Positions 1 through 12,700 of a DNA stretch of 64,000 bases are shown piece after piece. The notes beneath the pieces are model-generated. The model was not told the DNA's origin. It did no database searches and worked only from the letters and a program-made list of their open reading frames with translations. A program made the position numbers and the translations under genes. The stretch's first letter is position 1, and each line of letters opens with the position of its first letter. The DNA comes from Rugalucina vietnamica (taxonomy: Eukaryota > Mollusca > Bivalvia > Lucinida > Lucinidae). The DNA lies in contig OZ024875.1 in NCBI GenBank assembly GCA_964017185.1, positions 42,687,486 through 42,751,485 of the forward strand, read 5' to 3'.

Positions 1-1580
1 CTAAATTGCAAAGGATTCTCACATTTTATGAACAACTAGAAATTGGCTGCAAGCAAGGCTTTCAGTATACCCCCCGCAAAATTATCTGAAGCTGGCCAAT
101 AACATGCAGAAAATTTGTCAAAGATACCTTTTCAGAATTATAATCCTTCATGTACATCCCCAGTATGCCAGTCACATCTATAAGATATTAAAAGAATATA
201 TTGAAAGCTTGAGGTTGATTTCACTGTATGCACTATGATCATTGTTTATCATGAGAAATGGTAAAAATTGGCTAAGTTAAATAAAAGCTGTAAGTTTGTC
301 AAAAATTAAATTTTCAGCATGAAGATTATTCATGCACATCTAAAATATATCTGGAACAAATCTACAAAGAATCTAAAAAAAACATTGAAAGCCCTAGGAG
401 GAGTTGATTTCACAAAGTATGCACTACCAACCATTATTGTATATAAGCAATGGTCAAGAAATGGCTATGTTGAAAAATGATGTAAATTTGTCAAATATCA
501 CTTTTTTCAGTATTATAATTATTCATGCACATCTTCAATATGTCTGCAAAGTATTGAAAAGAAATACTGAAAGCCCTAGGAGGAGTTGATTTCACAAACC
601 ATCAATGTATATAAGCAATGGTCAAAAAATGGCTATGTTAAAAAATGCTGTAAATTTGTCAAAAATTAATTTTTCAGTATTATAATTCTTCATGCACATC
701 TTCAATATGTGAGGAAGATGTCTGCAAAGTATCAAAAAGAAATACTGAAAGCCCTTGGAGGAGTTGATTTCACAAAATGTGCACTACCAACCATTTTTGT
801 ATATAAGCAATGGTCAAAAAAAGGCTATCTTGAAAAATGCTGTAAATTTGTCAAAAATTATTTTTTCAGCATTATAATTCTTCATGCACATCTTCAATAT
901 GTGTGGAACATGTCTGCAAAGTATTGAAAAGAAATACTGAAAGCCCTAGGAGGAGTTGATTTCACAAAATATGCACTACCAACCATTATTGTTTAAGCAA
1001 TGGTCAAAAAATGGCTATGTTAAAAAATGCTGTAAATTTGTCAAAAATTATTTTTTCAGCATTATAATTCTTCATGCACATCTTCAATATGTGTGGAACA
1101 TGTCTGCAAAGTATTGAAAAGAAATACTGAAAGCCCTAGGAGAAGTTGATTTCACAAACTATGAACTACCAATCATTATTGTATATAAGCAATGGTCAAA
1201 AAATGGCTATGTTGAAAAATGCTGTAAATTTGTCAAAAATTATTTTTTCAGCATTATAATTCTTCATGCACATCTTCAATATGTGTGGAACATGTCTGCA
1301 AAGTATTGAAAAGAAATACTGAAAGCCCTAGGAGGAGTTGATTTCACAAACTATGCACTACCAACCATTATTGAATATGGCAATTATCGAAAATTGGCTA
1401 AGTTCAAAATGCTGTAAATTTGTCAAAATTCATTTTTTCAGCATAATACTTCTTCATGCATATCTTCAATATCTCTGGCACATATCTGCAAAGTATCAAA
1501 AGGGAATATTGAAAGCTGTAGGAGTTGATTTCACAAAGTATGCACTATTAGCACTATGGCAAACATTCTATGTACAGGTT
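1..1580. repeat. Tandem array, about 191-bp unit, 8 copies
   Basis: A tandem repeat marked by the phrase GAAAGCCCTAGGAGGAGTTG, found at about 388, 569, 938, 1129 and 1321, with variants near 207, 746 and 1512. Spacing is 177-192 bp. Each unit also carries 'caatggtcaaaaaatggcta' and 'cttcatgcacatcttcaata'. The array runs off the left edge of the window, so its start is not seen. The short open frames inside it are repeat shadows. It probably forms the core of the mobile element whose end lies just to the right. Confidence 0.85.
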
Positions 1581-1835
1581 TAAAAAGTCCCATAACTCTT
1601 GCAAAACTGACCCTTTGGCCCCTAAATTCATACCACACATGTGTTGTCTTATCGTGCAGGTGTGTTGAAAATTTAAAGAACATCGGGCAAAAACTACTTA
1701 AGTTATTCAGCAAAGATGTCAAAATGTTGACGGAATCACGGAATGACGGAATCACGGAATTACGGACAGACTGAAAACAGTATACCCCCCTAAAACTTCG
1801 TTTTGCGGGGGGTATAAAAAATAACAGTGTATTTG
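1581..1835. mobile_element. End of the element carrying the 191-bp array, with terminal hairpin
   Basis: After the array come unique sequence, short 'cggaatcacgga' repeats and a strong hairpin at 1781-1815 (ATACCCCCC ... GGGGGGTAT, loop about 17 nt). The words CAGTATACCCCCC also occur near position 70, before the array. A hairpin near one end plus a tandem core recalls the Helitron-associated satellite elements known from bivalves, but I do not see a clear CTRR end, so the class is uncertain. Confidence 0.5.
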
Positions 1836-1997
1836 CTTTTGAAGTCATTATATAGTTAACAAACTGAGGGCTTAACGACAGCATTTAGCAAATGAAGTTT
1901 TGAACAACTGGGCCCAGGTGTTTGTGAGCACAAGGCTGTTTGAACAGTTAGTCTGTCACACTTTGTAATACAATACAATCTCTTTATAACAATAAAT

Positions 1998-2234
1998 TGA
2001 GCCGCATCGTGAGAAAACCGGATTTTTGCCTATGCGAAAACAAAGGCGCAGATCAGCTTCGCGGTAACCGCGAAGCTGATCAGCGCCTTTGTTTTCGCTA
2101 CACGTATAGTATATTTCCTCTTCTTCTTATATCCGAAATTTCAAGCTTCTAGCCTGCTTCTGAGACTGTACAGCCCGGTTTGTGTCGGACCTGGTCGGAA
2201 ACCCCGAAGACCGGTTTTCTCGCGTCGCGGCTCA
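1998..2234. mobile_element. Palindromic MITE, family A, copy 1
   Basis: Inverted ends TGAGCCGC / GCGGCTCA enclose a nested palindrome whose core is CAGCTTCGCGGTAACCGCGA followed by the mirror half (GAAGCTGATCAGCGCC). Both arms carry GCCTTTGTTTTCGC or its complement. It is one of about 16 copies in the window and has no coding capacity. The related copies lie at 4443, 4802, 6230, 33027, 33679, 37011, 42068, 42739, 44142, 45149, 46955, 47383, 48255, 49828 and 61177. Confidence 0.85.
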
Positions 2235-2286
2235 ATTGTTGGGATCTAAATACATCTTTGTGCATGTTATCCAATGCACCCTCTAA

Positions 2287-2463
2287 CAGGGACAGATCCA
2301 GGATTTTTGTTTAGGGGGTTCAGATGTGGAAAAGGGGGTTTGTTTGCCTAAGTTCATACAGTTTTCTTGAAATTCACCATGAAAATGATATAATTTGGGT
2401 CCCAATGGGGTGGGGGTGGGGGGTTCGAGCAAATCCCTTGAACCCCCTCTAAATCTGCCACTG
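2287..2463. mobile_element. hAT-like MITE (GGCGGATCCAGGA type), family E, copy 1
   Basis: Ends CAGGGACAGATCCAGGATTT and AAATCTGCCACTG are imperfect inverted repeats of the widespread CAGNGGCGGATCCAGGA type. The element is flanked by CTCTAA on both sides (2281-2286 and 2464-2469), a probable remnant of the target duplication. It is G-rich inside and non-coding. A second copy lies in Apollo intron 1. Confidence 0.65.
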
Positions 2464-2856
2464 CTCTAATGAAAAAATCTATATGTCAAAATGATATGTG
2501 TCCAGGAATGATCTGTGTTTTATAGAAAAAAATCTTATAAAGTGAATCATGTTATAAAGAGGTTGATTTCTATTCCTTGAGGTGTGAAGCTATCTTGAAA
2601 AAAAAATGTTGGTGCTCGAAATATGGCTGTGCAGGTTGTATTTGTGCCATTGTTATACGAATATGGTCGTCTGTTATTGTCTCGATTTTGTTGATGTCTC
2701 ATAATTTCTAAAACATTTTGGTCACATAAATTAAACTGGTACGTATGAAACCAAATACTGGTGTGTCAAATATTAGTGAAAGGTTATTGATTTATTTGTA
2801 TTGAGGTTTAGTATCCCAGTCAACAAGTTTTCAGTTATGTTGGTACAAAGCCACCA

Positions 2857-2996
2857 CTTTATGGATTTTAACCAATACTCTGGGGACTTGTGTCTTGCTC
2901 AAGGACACATCACATTGCCACTAGTTGGGATCAAACCCAGGATCTCTCGATTTTGAGTCCGATGCTCTACCACTACGCCACCATGTTCCCGCATAT
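2857..2996 (-). mobile_element. tRNA-derived SINE (family S2), minus strand
   Basis: Read on the minus strand it starts with a tRNA-like head (GTGGCGTAGTGGTAGAGCAT, then a B-box-like GGGTTTGATCC) and continues with GTGTCCTTGAGCAAGACAC, a phrase shared with the copy at 37501-37690. The GTTAAAC tail is missing or diverged here. Confidence 0.7.
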
Positions 2997-3235
2997 ATGT
3001 TGAAACCCAGCTTTGAAAAAGATTGTCCGAAAATATTCTTTGATCTATACATAGAAAATTGTCGTTAATTTTCCGATTTCATTTTTTATGTACAGTGTAT
3101 GTTGAATATTTCTGATCACTTGTTATGTGGCATATTTTGCAAATTCTTATGGGTATATATTGTTATGTTTTGATATTTTAAAGGAAATATTTTGTAATGA
3201 AATATTTTGGGATATTTGGATGAACTATTTTTATT

Positions 3236-4356
3236 GCACCTGCTCAGGATGCGATATAGGAGTCCAAATTTCTGTCCGTCCGTCTGTCAACATTTACGTC
3301 TAAGTTTGACATTTACGTCGAAGTTTGGTGTTTCTCTGCATCAGAGATAGCTGCGAGTGTGAAATCTTGCATCCCTTGACCTATATTTCACTGTCCATTG
3401 ACTTTATTTTTAGGTTTAAGTTACATCCAAGTTTGGTTTTCTCTGCATCAGTGAGTGTCAGGAGTGTGAAACCTTGCATAGTAATTGTCCTTGACATACC
3501 TTTCAAGCATGCACCTTGACCCATTGCCCTTGGCCTATATTTCATGGTCCATTGACTTTGTCAGTATTTACGTCCTTTCAAGCATGCACCTTGACCCATT
3601 GCCCTTGGCCTATATTTCATGGTCCATTGACTTTGTCAGTATTTACGTCATTACATTATTGGTTTTGTTAATTTTTACGTCAACGTTTGGTTTTCTCTGC
3701 ATCAGTGATACCTGTGAGTATGAAACCTTGCATTATAATTGTCCTTGACATACCCTTCAAGCATGCACCTTGAACCAGTGCCCTTGACCTATATATCACG
3801 GTCCATTGACTCTGTTAATTTTTATGCTGAATCTCTGCACCAGTGATAGCTGCGAGTGTGAAACTTTGCATACTAATTAATCTTGATGTACCCTTTAAGC
3901 ACGCACCTTGACCCATTGCCCTTTACCTATATTTCACGGTCCATCGACTTTATTAATTTTTATGTCAAAGTTTGATTTTCTCTGCATATAAGGTAGCTGC
4001 AAATGTGAAACCTTGCATAGTTATTGTCCTTGACATACCCTTAAAGACACATTTTGCATTGCATAACACCCTAATGACCTTCAGCAGACAACTGATACTC
4101 AGGTAAGACACAGCTACTTTACAGGTAGGGGCCAATGAAAGTGAAATAAAAATCAATATCAGTGAAATACAGAGCTCTAGTGAAGATGATTATTATCAAA
4201 GGAACACTGTCATAAAATCAACTTGAAATAAGGATTTTCACACATTTTGACGGATGCAAAACAACTTTACCTGGTGCCTTTGACCTATATTTCATATTTT
4301 TAATTATTTTGCCCGATGCAGGTGCGATATCAACCTCTGCTGCGATCTTGTTGCAT
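3236..4356 (+). mobile_element. Tandem-repeat mobile element, family G, copy 1
   Basis: Starts with GATGCGATATAGGAGTCCAA followed by a 'gtccgtccgtctgtc' stretch and ends near CAGGTGCGATATCAACCTC. The inside is a roughly 150-bp tandem repeat with the phrases 'tctctgcatcagtgatagct', 'gtgaaaccttgcatagtaat', 'tgtccttgacataccctt' and 'tgacctatatttca'. Similar copies lie at 38190-38890 (same strand) and 62792-63817 (opposite strand). It is non-coding and may be a Helitron-type non-autonomous element, which is inference only. Confidence 0.75.
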
Positions 4357-4442
4357 ATTGTATTGAGCATTGTATGGTAGTAGCATAAATTGTGTAAATC
4401 TTGTGATTTTTGAGAATTGAATCTCATGTGATCTAAATTATG

Positions 4443-4626
4443 ATGAGCCGCAACGCGAGAAAACCAGTCCTCAGGCTTGCCGACCAGGCTGACACAAACT
4501 GGTCTGTGCAGGTACAGAAGATGGCTAGGAGCTTGAAATTTTGGATTCAGGAAGAAGAGGAATGGTATCTGTGTAGCGAAAGGCGCTGATCAGGCAAAAG
4601 TTTGGTTTTCTCATGACAGGACTCAT
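4443..4626. mobile_element. Palindromic MITE, family A, copy 2 (partly deleted)
   Basis: Begins GAGCCGCAACGCGAGAAAAC and ends TTTTCTCATGACAGGACTCA. The central CTGATCAGC palindrome is shortened compared with copy 1, so this copy is eroded. Confidence 0.75.
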
Positions 4627-4801
4627 GTGATCTTCAGTGTAACTTTTCTCACCCAGTATTGTCATAATTGTCAAGAAATGAGCAACAAATCAAATCAAGT
4701 TTTAACATAGAATTAATAACATATCCTGTGTAGAAAATGTAGCTATTAAAAAGTGTAATAGCCAATTTCACCAGTTTGCCTTGATGGATCAATTGGATAC
4801 G

Positions 4802-5009
4802 AGCCGCGACGTTAGAAACCGGTCTTCGGGGTTTCCGACCAGGTCCGACATAAACCGGCCTGTACAGTTACAGACAAGGGCTAGCAGCTTGAAATATCGG
4901 ATTTAAGAAGAAGAGGAATTGTACTATCCGAGTGGCGAAAACAAAGGCGCTGATCTGCGCCTTTGTTTTCGCATAGGCAAAATTCCGGTTTTCTCACGAT
5001 GCGGCTCAT
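4802..5009. mobile_element. Palindromic MITE, family A, copy 3
   Basis: Begins CGAGCCGCGACGTTAG and ends ACGATGCGGCTCAT. It contains 'aggtccgacataaaccgg' and 'aaggcgctgatctgcgcctt'. One half of the central palindrome has been lost. Confidence 0.8.
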
Positions 5010-5127
5010 ACTATATCTGTTGTGATGTTTTGTGCTGTACCATCGTTACCCAGCCAAGTGACCTTGAGGTCAAGTACTTTGAAATTTTATGTTTAATTTT
5101 TTGGTTAAAGTTTTAGAATTCTATAAA

Positions 5128-5766
5128 TTCACAGTAGGGGAGCGGAAGTGAATGAAAGTAACGGCACTTGCGAATGTACATTGGATCGGGCACTTGCTTA
5201 TTGTACACTAGTCTATTGTCAATAGATGCTCAGTCACTTGCTTTTTACGTCATCAAAGCAAGTGACTGTACAAATCTTGGGTTTTACAGGTGTTATGTTT
5301 TCCATATATTTTGCATCCTTGGGACAGTTTTGCAACAAGTTTGTTTAAAAATATTTTCTCAGCAAATATTACGATTTTGTGAAATACCATTTTGTGACTA
5401 AAATTTTGTGACTAAAGCTTTTAATTCCAGGTGTTTTTTCGACTTTACACGTTTTATTCGTGTTTACAATTTCAAAAATCGCCTATCAAATCATGATACA
5501 CAAGTGATCAAAGGTCTATTTCATGGAAAGCAAGGGATGAAATAGCAAGTTCATGTAGTCAAAATGAAGTGCATATATGTAACTTACCTATAATCCAAAT
5601 AAAACAGGTCTTACTACTTTTCTGTGCATTTGAGAGAACGTTTTATTTAGGTGTAAACAAATAATCAATGCCGCAAGTGACCGATTCTCCACTGTACATG
5701 ATCGCAAGTGACATGACTTTCCGGTCTGTAGCAACTGTCCATTCACTTCTGTTCCCCTACTGTGAA
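5128..5766. mobile_element. TIR element, about 640 bp
   Basis: Terminal inverted repeats TTCACAGTAGGGGAGCGGAA at the left and ACTTCTGTTCCCCTACTGTGAA (last 22 bases) at the right. The words 'cgcaagtgac' and 'gcacttgc' recur near both ends. No transposase is visible, so it is non-autonomous. Class not assigned. Confidence 0.75.
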
Positions 5767-5956
5767 ATTGTGAACTTGCAGCTTGATCTAGTTGATACCT
5801 TGCCTGTTGCTAGATATTGGTCTAAAGTTTTATGCTATACCAGCCTGACCCCGAGTGACCTCTGACTACCATAATTTTCTTACATTTTTAGACATCATAA
5901 AATGCATTTTTATCACTCATGAATATAAAATTAATCAGCTCCAAGTTTTGCTGCAG

Positions 5957-6185
5957 GTTATAAAACTTTTTTAAGCTCAACTCAGCTGAGCATGAAACTT
6001 CAACTAATCATAAATGTTGAAATTGTCAAAATAAGTGGAAATTTCAGCTTCAAACCCCATAACTAGTAAATCATCCTGCTTAGAAATGTTAAAATGGCAA
6101 CAATTGTTGGCATTTTAACATTTATGAGCAGGATAAATTTTAGTCACAGCTGAGCTGAGCACGAAAAAAGTTTTATAACCTCGGG
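5957..6185. mobile_element. Foldback MITE, family B, copy 1
   Basis: Inverted ends GGTTATAAAACTTTTTTAAG and AAAAAAGTTTTATAACC. The middle holds a second inverted repeat (TCCTGCTTAGAAATGTTAAA / TTTAACATTTATGAGCAGGA), so almost the whole unit folds on itself. Other copies: 46078-46298 and 48054-48735. Confidence 0.8.
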
Positions 6186-6229
6186 ACCAGATTTTGCTGC
6201 AGGTTATCACTCAGAAATTCAAACAGAAA

Positions 6230-6462
6230 TGAGCCTGTGCATGAGAAAACCAACAATTTGGGTTCCGACCAGGTCCGACACAAACTGAGCTGTACAGTCA
6301 CAGTAGATGGTTAGAGGCTGGAAATTTTGGATTTAGAAAGTAGAGGAACTGTACTATCCATAAAGCTAAAACTAAGGCGCTGATCAGCTTCGCAGTTACT
6401 GCGAAGCTGATCTGCACCTTTGTTTTCGCCTATGCAGATGGTTTTACCATGCAGTGGCTCAA
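6230..6462. mobile_element. Palindromic MITE, family A, copy 4
   Basis: Begins TGAGCCTGTGCATGAG and ends CATGCAGTGGCTCA. It keeps the central palindrome GATCAGCTTCGCAGTTACTG and its mirror half. Confidence 0.8.
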
Positions 6463-6779
6463 ATCATACCACAGACAAATGTTTCATGAAACTAAATAGC
6501 AAACAGTGAATAAAGAACAGCAATTAGATATGCTCGTCTTTGTTTTCTCTGTTAATCCCAACTGAATTAAACTGGTTGCACAATATTTTGCTGTATCTAT
6601 AAACCTCTATGTATGGTAGTGCAGCTAGTAGCACTTCCAATTTGTGCTGAAAAGTAAGCATAAGTGATACAAATAAAGGAGCTCGTTGGAAATGGCATTC
6701 AGTTTGCCTATATTTTGAAATCTTGAAAAATACGGAAGTTATGACCATTACGTTTTTATAAAAGCATGATGTCATGTGC

Positions 6780-8566
6780 ACTCAACAAAATACCCAAGGT
6801 ATTCCCCCGTTGAAAAAGAGAAATGGAAGTGGAATTGCACAATCCGAATTTGAGAAGGCGGAAGAATTTAATGGTCAGTTCTCGGATGTTTTCACTAAAA
6901 GTGAATACAAACAGGTCCCTCTTATGGATAGATCTGCCCCATTCATGCATGATATTGTGGTCACAAAGGAAGGGGTGACCAAACTTCTCAAAGGTCTAAA
7001 CCCGTCTAAAGCCTTAGGGCCTGATGAGCTTCATCCCAGAGTCCTAAAGGAACTGGCTGTGGAATTAGGGCCGGTATTTGCCCATCTCTTCCAGCAGTCA
7101 ATTGATACAGGTGAAATTCCTAAAGAATGGTCTCTTGCTAATATTTACCCCCTGTTTAAGAAGGGCGACAGGTCACTTGCCCGCAATTACCGCCCTGTTT
7201 CTTTGACATGCATTCCTTGTAAGCTTCTTGAACATATTGTATGCTCAAATATTATGGCCCATCTTGATGAACATGAACTCTTGTCGGACAGGCAACACGC
7301 ATTTAGGAAATGGCATAGCTGTGAAACTCAGTTGACTACAGTGATAAATGACTGGGCCAAAATCTTAGACAAAAAAGGCCAGGTCAACACTTTTATACTC
7401 GATTTTGAAAAGGCTTTTGATACTCCTCCCCATGAACTCCTTAAAAGCAAATTGTTTAGCTATGGAATAGGTGGAACAACACTGAATTGGATAAATGCTT
7501 TCCTTTGTTTCCGACAACAAAGGGTAGTGGTTAATGGTATTAAATCGGATTGGGCTCCAGTTGTGTCGGGTGTCCCTCAGGGCACCGTTCTCGGCCCCTT
7601 GCTGTTTTCCTTGTATATAAATGACATCTCAGCAGACATTGAATCTGAAATAAGACTCTTTGCTGATGATTGTGTTTGCTATCGTGAAATCAAGAATGAA
7701 GAGGATACATTGAAACTTCAGAGAGACATTGATCGTTTAGGCAGTTGGGCTAGGAAATGGGGAATGAGATTTCAACCCGTCAAATGCAACATGATGCAGC
7801 TGACAAATAAACGGTCTAGTAAGATACAGGCTAACTACACCCTCGAGGGCACTTTACTGGAAAACGTTGAAAGCATAAAATACCTGGGTGTAACTATCAC
7901 AAATGATTTGAAATGGAATACTCATATTTCCAATGTCTGTACAAAGGCTAACAGAACTCTCGGATTCTTAAGGAGAAATTTGTATTCTTGTCCCCCAGAT
8001 GTGAAAGAAGCAGCTTATAAAGGACTGGTGCGGCCGGTCTTGGAATATGGAAGCTCAGTTTGGGACCCTCACACTCATGGCCTCCAGGAAGAACTGGAAA
8101 AGGTACAAAATCGTGCGGCAAGGTTTGTGACGGGAAATTATGTTTTTGAAACTGGGAGCATGACTGGCATTTTAGGTCAACTGAAATGGGAATCTCTTAA
8201 GAAAAGGAGGAAGGATAGTAGACTTATATTGCTATACAAAGGTCTAAAGGGTAAAGCCAGAATACCCACAGATGACCTTATCCCAAAGAATAGGCGTTGT
8301 AGAAATCAACACTCTTTGGCTTTTCAGATACCTTCAGCTAGCAAAGAAGCGTACAAAAGTAGTTTCTTTCCACAGACTATCAGGGACTGGAATGACCTCC
8401 CTGATTCACTTATCTCCTCTGCTGAAATGTCTGATGACTGTGTGTCCAAGTTCGCTACACTCGTGCGTTCAAGGGACTAATTTCTCCCCCATCCGAACCC
8501 CCTGGTGAAATAATGTCATTTGGCGTGTCACCAGTAAACTATTCAGATTCAGATTCAGAACTCTGA
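6780..8566 (+). mobile_element. 5'-truncated non-LTR retrotransposon (LINE), CR1/Jockey-type RT
   Basis: One open frame (6774-8480, 568 codons counted from an ATG that is probably host sequence) covers the reverse-transcriptase domain and the region after it, with no endonuclease, so the copy is truncated at its 5' end near 6785. RT signatures are all readable: GPDELHPRVLKEL, NYRPVSLTCIPCKLLE, the FILDFEKAFDTPPH box (first catalytic Asp), SGVPQGTVLGPLLFSLYIND and RLFADDC (the catalytic FADD). The C-terminal segment ends in the usual 'FFPQTIRDWNDLP' motif. The 3' end carries a short ATTCAG tandem tail at 8540-8558, as expected for target-primed insertion of this kind of LINE. The frame is unbroken, so the copy is fairly young. 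Confidence 0.9.
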
Positions 8567-9798
8567 ACATTTTTCATACACTTGCTATGGCTTCAGGTTT
8601 TAGAGGGTGGGGGTAGTTTTTTGACAAAAGTTTTTATTTAAAAAAATCAAGATTTCTGTCCATATCCATCTAAACACATGCCAGTTTAACATTTGGGACA
8701 TGATAAGAGGCTGCAGATGGTCCCATTTTCATAAAAAGAAAGTCAAAAATATTGCACTCCTTTGGTCTAATTATATTGTCCATAACTCATGAGCAAAGCC
8801 TGTATTACCTACAGACACACCTGAAAAATACATTTCTGTTTCCTGTATGTTTGTAAGGGGAAATTATGTTTTCAACCCAAATTTTCAACTTCAACTTGGA
8901 AAACAAACTTTGCTATAATTCAAGAACCAGACCAACTTCTGCTATATACATGTGTATTTTTATTTTTGATTTCTATAGGCAACCTTCCATTCAAAAATGA
9001 AGTTTTTCTTTAAAATCCAAACCTAGACAGACAGACACCAGATGGGAAAGAAAGACCAGCACAAATCATCACACGTGAAGACCAAGATGCTAGCTCTTTT
9101 CCAACAAGGTAGCCATCCAGCTAGTAAAACATAGGCAGACAGAATAAACAGCAAATATGAATGTAAATCAAGATCAACTCCTATGTCTAGCATTTTTTCT
9201 TCTGAAGATGTGGTCACCAAAAATTATTCTATGGCCAAACAGCCTTGATTTAACTCATTTAAGCTTGGCATCCCTTTTGTGGGACCTAGGCAAACAGGAT
9301 AGCCCCAGATGTGACACCGCAGAACGCGGCGTCCCATTTTCTGGCTATTCTGTTTGCACCGAAAAATTTCATTGAAAAATGGGATAAAAAATAAAAATCA
9401 CGCCTAACACCCATAAAATTGAAAGTGTACTCATCCAATTGATAATGATGGGAGAATCCATTTGTCAAATATGGGTTAAGATAACCAGTACACAAAGAAC
9501 TGATAAACTGCCTTCAAGATGATTGCAACAGAACAGTGTAGTTGGGATACTGAACAGTACCAACATGACCCTAGCTGCTTACAATGAATATTGAATAAGC
9601 ATTTGATTCATCTACCTGGAATAGTCATAGAAATTGTTTTTTATGACCAAATCTCCATCAAAACTGTGTCAGATGTGGCGGTTTAGTCGGGTTCACCAAT
9701 GGCCTCTTGCATTTTACATACCTTACTTCTGATGGGCTTGACTAAAAAATATATCAATCTTTTTTCGAAACTTTAATTTCATTCAATCATAATGATAA
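8567..9798. other. Intergenic, 3' flank of Apollo
   Basis: No gene, structural RNA or clear repeat recognised in this 1.2 kb. On the minus strand, ATTAAA at about 9774-9779 could serve as a polyadenylation signal some 20 bases past the Apollo stop. The open frames of 60-70 codons here look random. Confidence 0.5.
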
Positions 9799-12700
9799 TT
9801 ACATTTTAATGCCATCTGCAAATTTTGTAAGCGCCTGATGAAATCTTTGCTTTCTGAGTTTAGTAAAGTTTGGCTCCCACTTGATAACACTAACATTTTT
9901 CAATGCTAATTTATTGTTTTCATTTTCCTCATTTACAGCTTTTCGCTTATCAATTTCAAATTTATCATCATTAGCAGCATCTCTTACTTTTTCATAATTG
10001 ACACTTTGTTTGACATTATCTTGAGACTGAGGTTGAACGTCATCCATGCCACTGTTCAATTGATTTATATTTTCTGAAAGTACCTGTGAGTGCTTATCTG
10101 AATGCTTATCTGATTCAAGTTGGGAGTCATCTATCTTATTGCACACTTCATCTAAAGACTTTGATTCACTCTCTGAGCCTGAATGTTCTGTTGAAAGGGT
10201 ATCATCAAACATTTCAGCCACAGCCTCTGGCATATTGCCTGACAGGTCTGTTGTTTGAGTATTAGGTGGCTGTGTAGGCTCAGAATCACTGTTTATCATG
10301 ATCACAGAATTGTTTGAATCCTGTGAAACACCATCCAAGACAATTAAGCTTTCCTCTGCAGAAACATTATTCGTAGCCTCTTCACTCCCATTATCATGCT
10401 TCAAACGAGCACTGCATGCCTCATGAAATTCACTTCCTTTGTTATTGTTATATGTGATTGATTCTAGATTTTGTCTTTCGGACATTTTCTTGGAATGCTC
10501 CTGAAGCAGGGATTGAGATTCACATTCATCAGCCATAGACGTTGTTTCAGTTTTCTTAGATGCTGTTTCCCACTCTGTTTCCCCTCCTTGAGTGGAAGCA
10601 GCTGTACAGTAAACACTAGTACCATCTTCTTCCACATTGTCATCATTACCACCATCCTCCAGCAATTCCTTATCTTGATCTTTCTTAGCAAATCTTGAAT
10701 CATTTTCAGACATTTTATTCTCAGCCATAGGCTTTTCATTATCGCCATTTAATTTGAGACAATCAGATTTAGTTGCTGATTGTTTCTTTCCTTTTACCAC
10801 AAATTCTAATGGTCTTTTTACCATTATTTTTGTATTAGTTACTATTGGAGTTTCTTGGGCTTCTTGTAATGAAAATATAGATTCCTGAGACATATCAATT
10901 TCTGTACTCTTCTCTAAATCAGAGGCTTCAGCCTTTCTTGTTTCAGTGACTTCTTGAAGTTTACATAATCTGATTTCTTCTTCCTGCATTTCTTGGTTTA
11001 CTTTATTTTTATTTTCAAAATCTAATGCCTCTTCTTTGTTCTCTGGCAAAGTAGAAATTTCTTCACAGTCCGAGTTATATTCAAAACCTTGTGATTCTGA
11101 CAGTTTTATTTCTGAATCACAAACATCATCTTCATTAATGTCTTCATTTTCTGAATCAATCAGATCTTTCTGTAGATTTTGCTCAGTGTCTATAGTTGTG
11201 TTACTTGTTTTAGACATGATTTCTACATTTTCTTTATCTAGAGTTCCTCCAGAAAAATCATCATTCACAATCGGAGATTTATATGTCTGCGCAGTTTTCT
11301 CTGGAGAATCATCATAAACTACACCTTTCCTTACCTTCTTTGCACCTACATTGACAACACTTGGTATCCTTTTTCTTCTCTTAACACCTTGCTTAACATT
11401 ATTAAGAGGCACTAAAGCCCTACCTTTCATGAATCTCAGAACAGTATCAGGGACAGGTTGGGTATCTTCAGCAGTTGTAACATTGAGATATTTGTCAAAT
11501 CTGGACATGTTTGCTCTGTCTGAGACACTCAGACCAAATGGTCCTCTGGCCGAACCACTGACTACCGGGATTATTTTACATGGTTTCAAGAAAGATACAA
11601 ACTGCATCAGTTCTGTGTAGGAAGAATGGTCAGAATATGGAACTACAAACACTTTCTCATTATTCTCAAATGGTTTGGCATCTATGCCACAGTATATGGC
11701 AGTAGGAAGAATTGCTATTGTTTTATGCTTGGCATTTAAATTTTCAATAAACTTATTACTTATTTTGTGGAATGGTTCCACTCTAATTCTACAACTGAGA
11801 TCATTGTTCTGGAACACATCAGGTGCATTGAGTAACTGAAGACTTTCATAAAACTTTGAAGGCACAGAGATCCATTCTTTCAAAGCCAAAGCTATCTTCA
11901 CCAATAGTGTCTCTTTACCCAGGCTCCTTAGACCTAGCACAATATCATAATCAGGGTGACTTTGAATGATGTCAATAATTTTGTCTGTGGCTTCATTTCT
12001 TGTGGGAAAGCTGCATATTGGAGAACAGTAGGTGTTGTCTAGGTAAAGGATGTCTACTCTCCCTGAAATAATAATACATCGTCAAATGCAAGATCTGTCT
12101 GGCATCATTTTCATGCACTCCTGATGATAAAATTGATGAACATTGGTTGTATAAGACAAAGTAACTGCCTTGTTAAGCCCTTATGTCAAAAGAACAGAAA
12201 AACATTTATTCTCAAAATGGCAGATACAAAAAGGAACATTTTCCAATTTTAAGTTGATGAAAACCCACGCCGTGCAGCATAAAGTTGTGCAAGAAAAAGA
12301 ATTTATCATGGGTGAAGTATAGATAAGACAAATTGAAGCCTCATCATGATACCAATAATTTACACACTCTGACATTTCCATAAGGCTCAGTTTGGAAAAT
12401 AACTGTTTTAAAACAGAAAATATTACAATAAGTACGAGCACTACCTTTAAATTCTTTCAACACAGACTCCTCAGATATCATAGAAGGCTGGAAGCGGAAG
12501 TCTCCTGTATGTAGAATCCTACCAAAATACCCTTCAAACAGGAACATCACAGCGCCAGGACAGTGATTAGCATCTAACAGTGTGACAGTCATCGTTTCCC
12601 TATGTTCCTTGTCCAGGTAGATGATGTGCGGGGCATCTAGTGTCAGTGTGTGCAGGAGATCGTTCCTAATCTGGTGGTGGTGTGCTAGGAGTCTGGCAGT

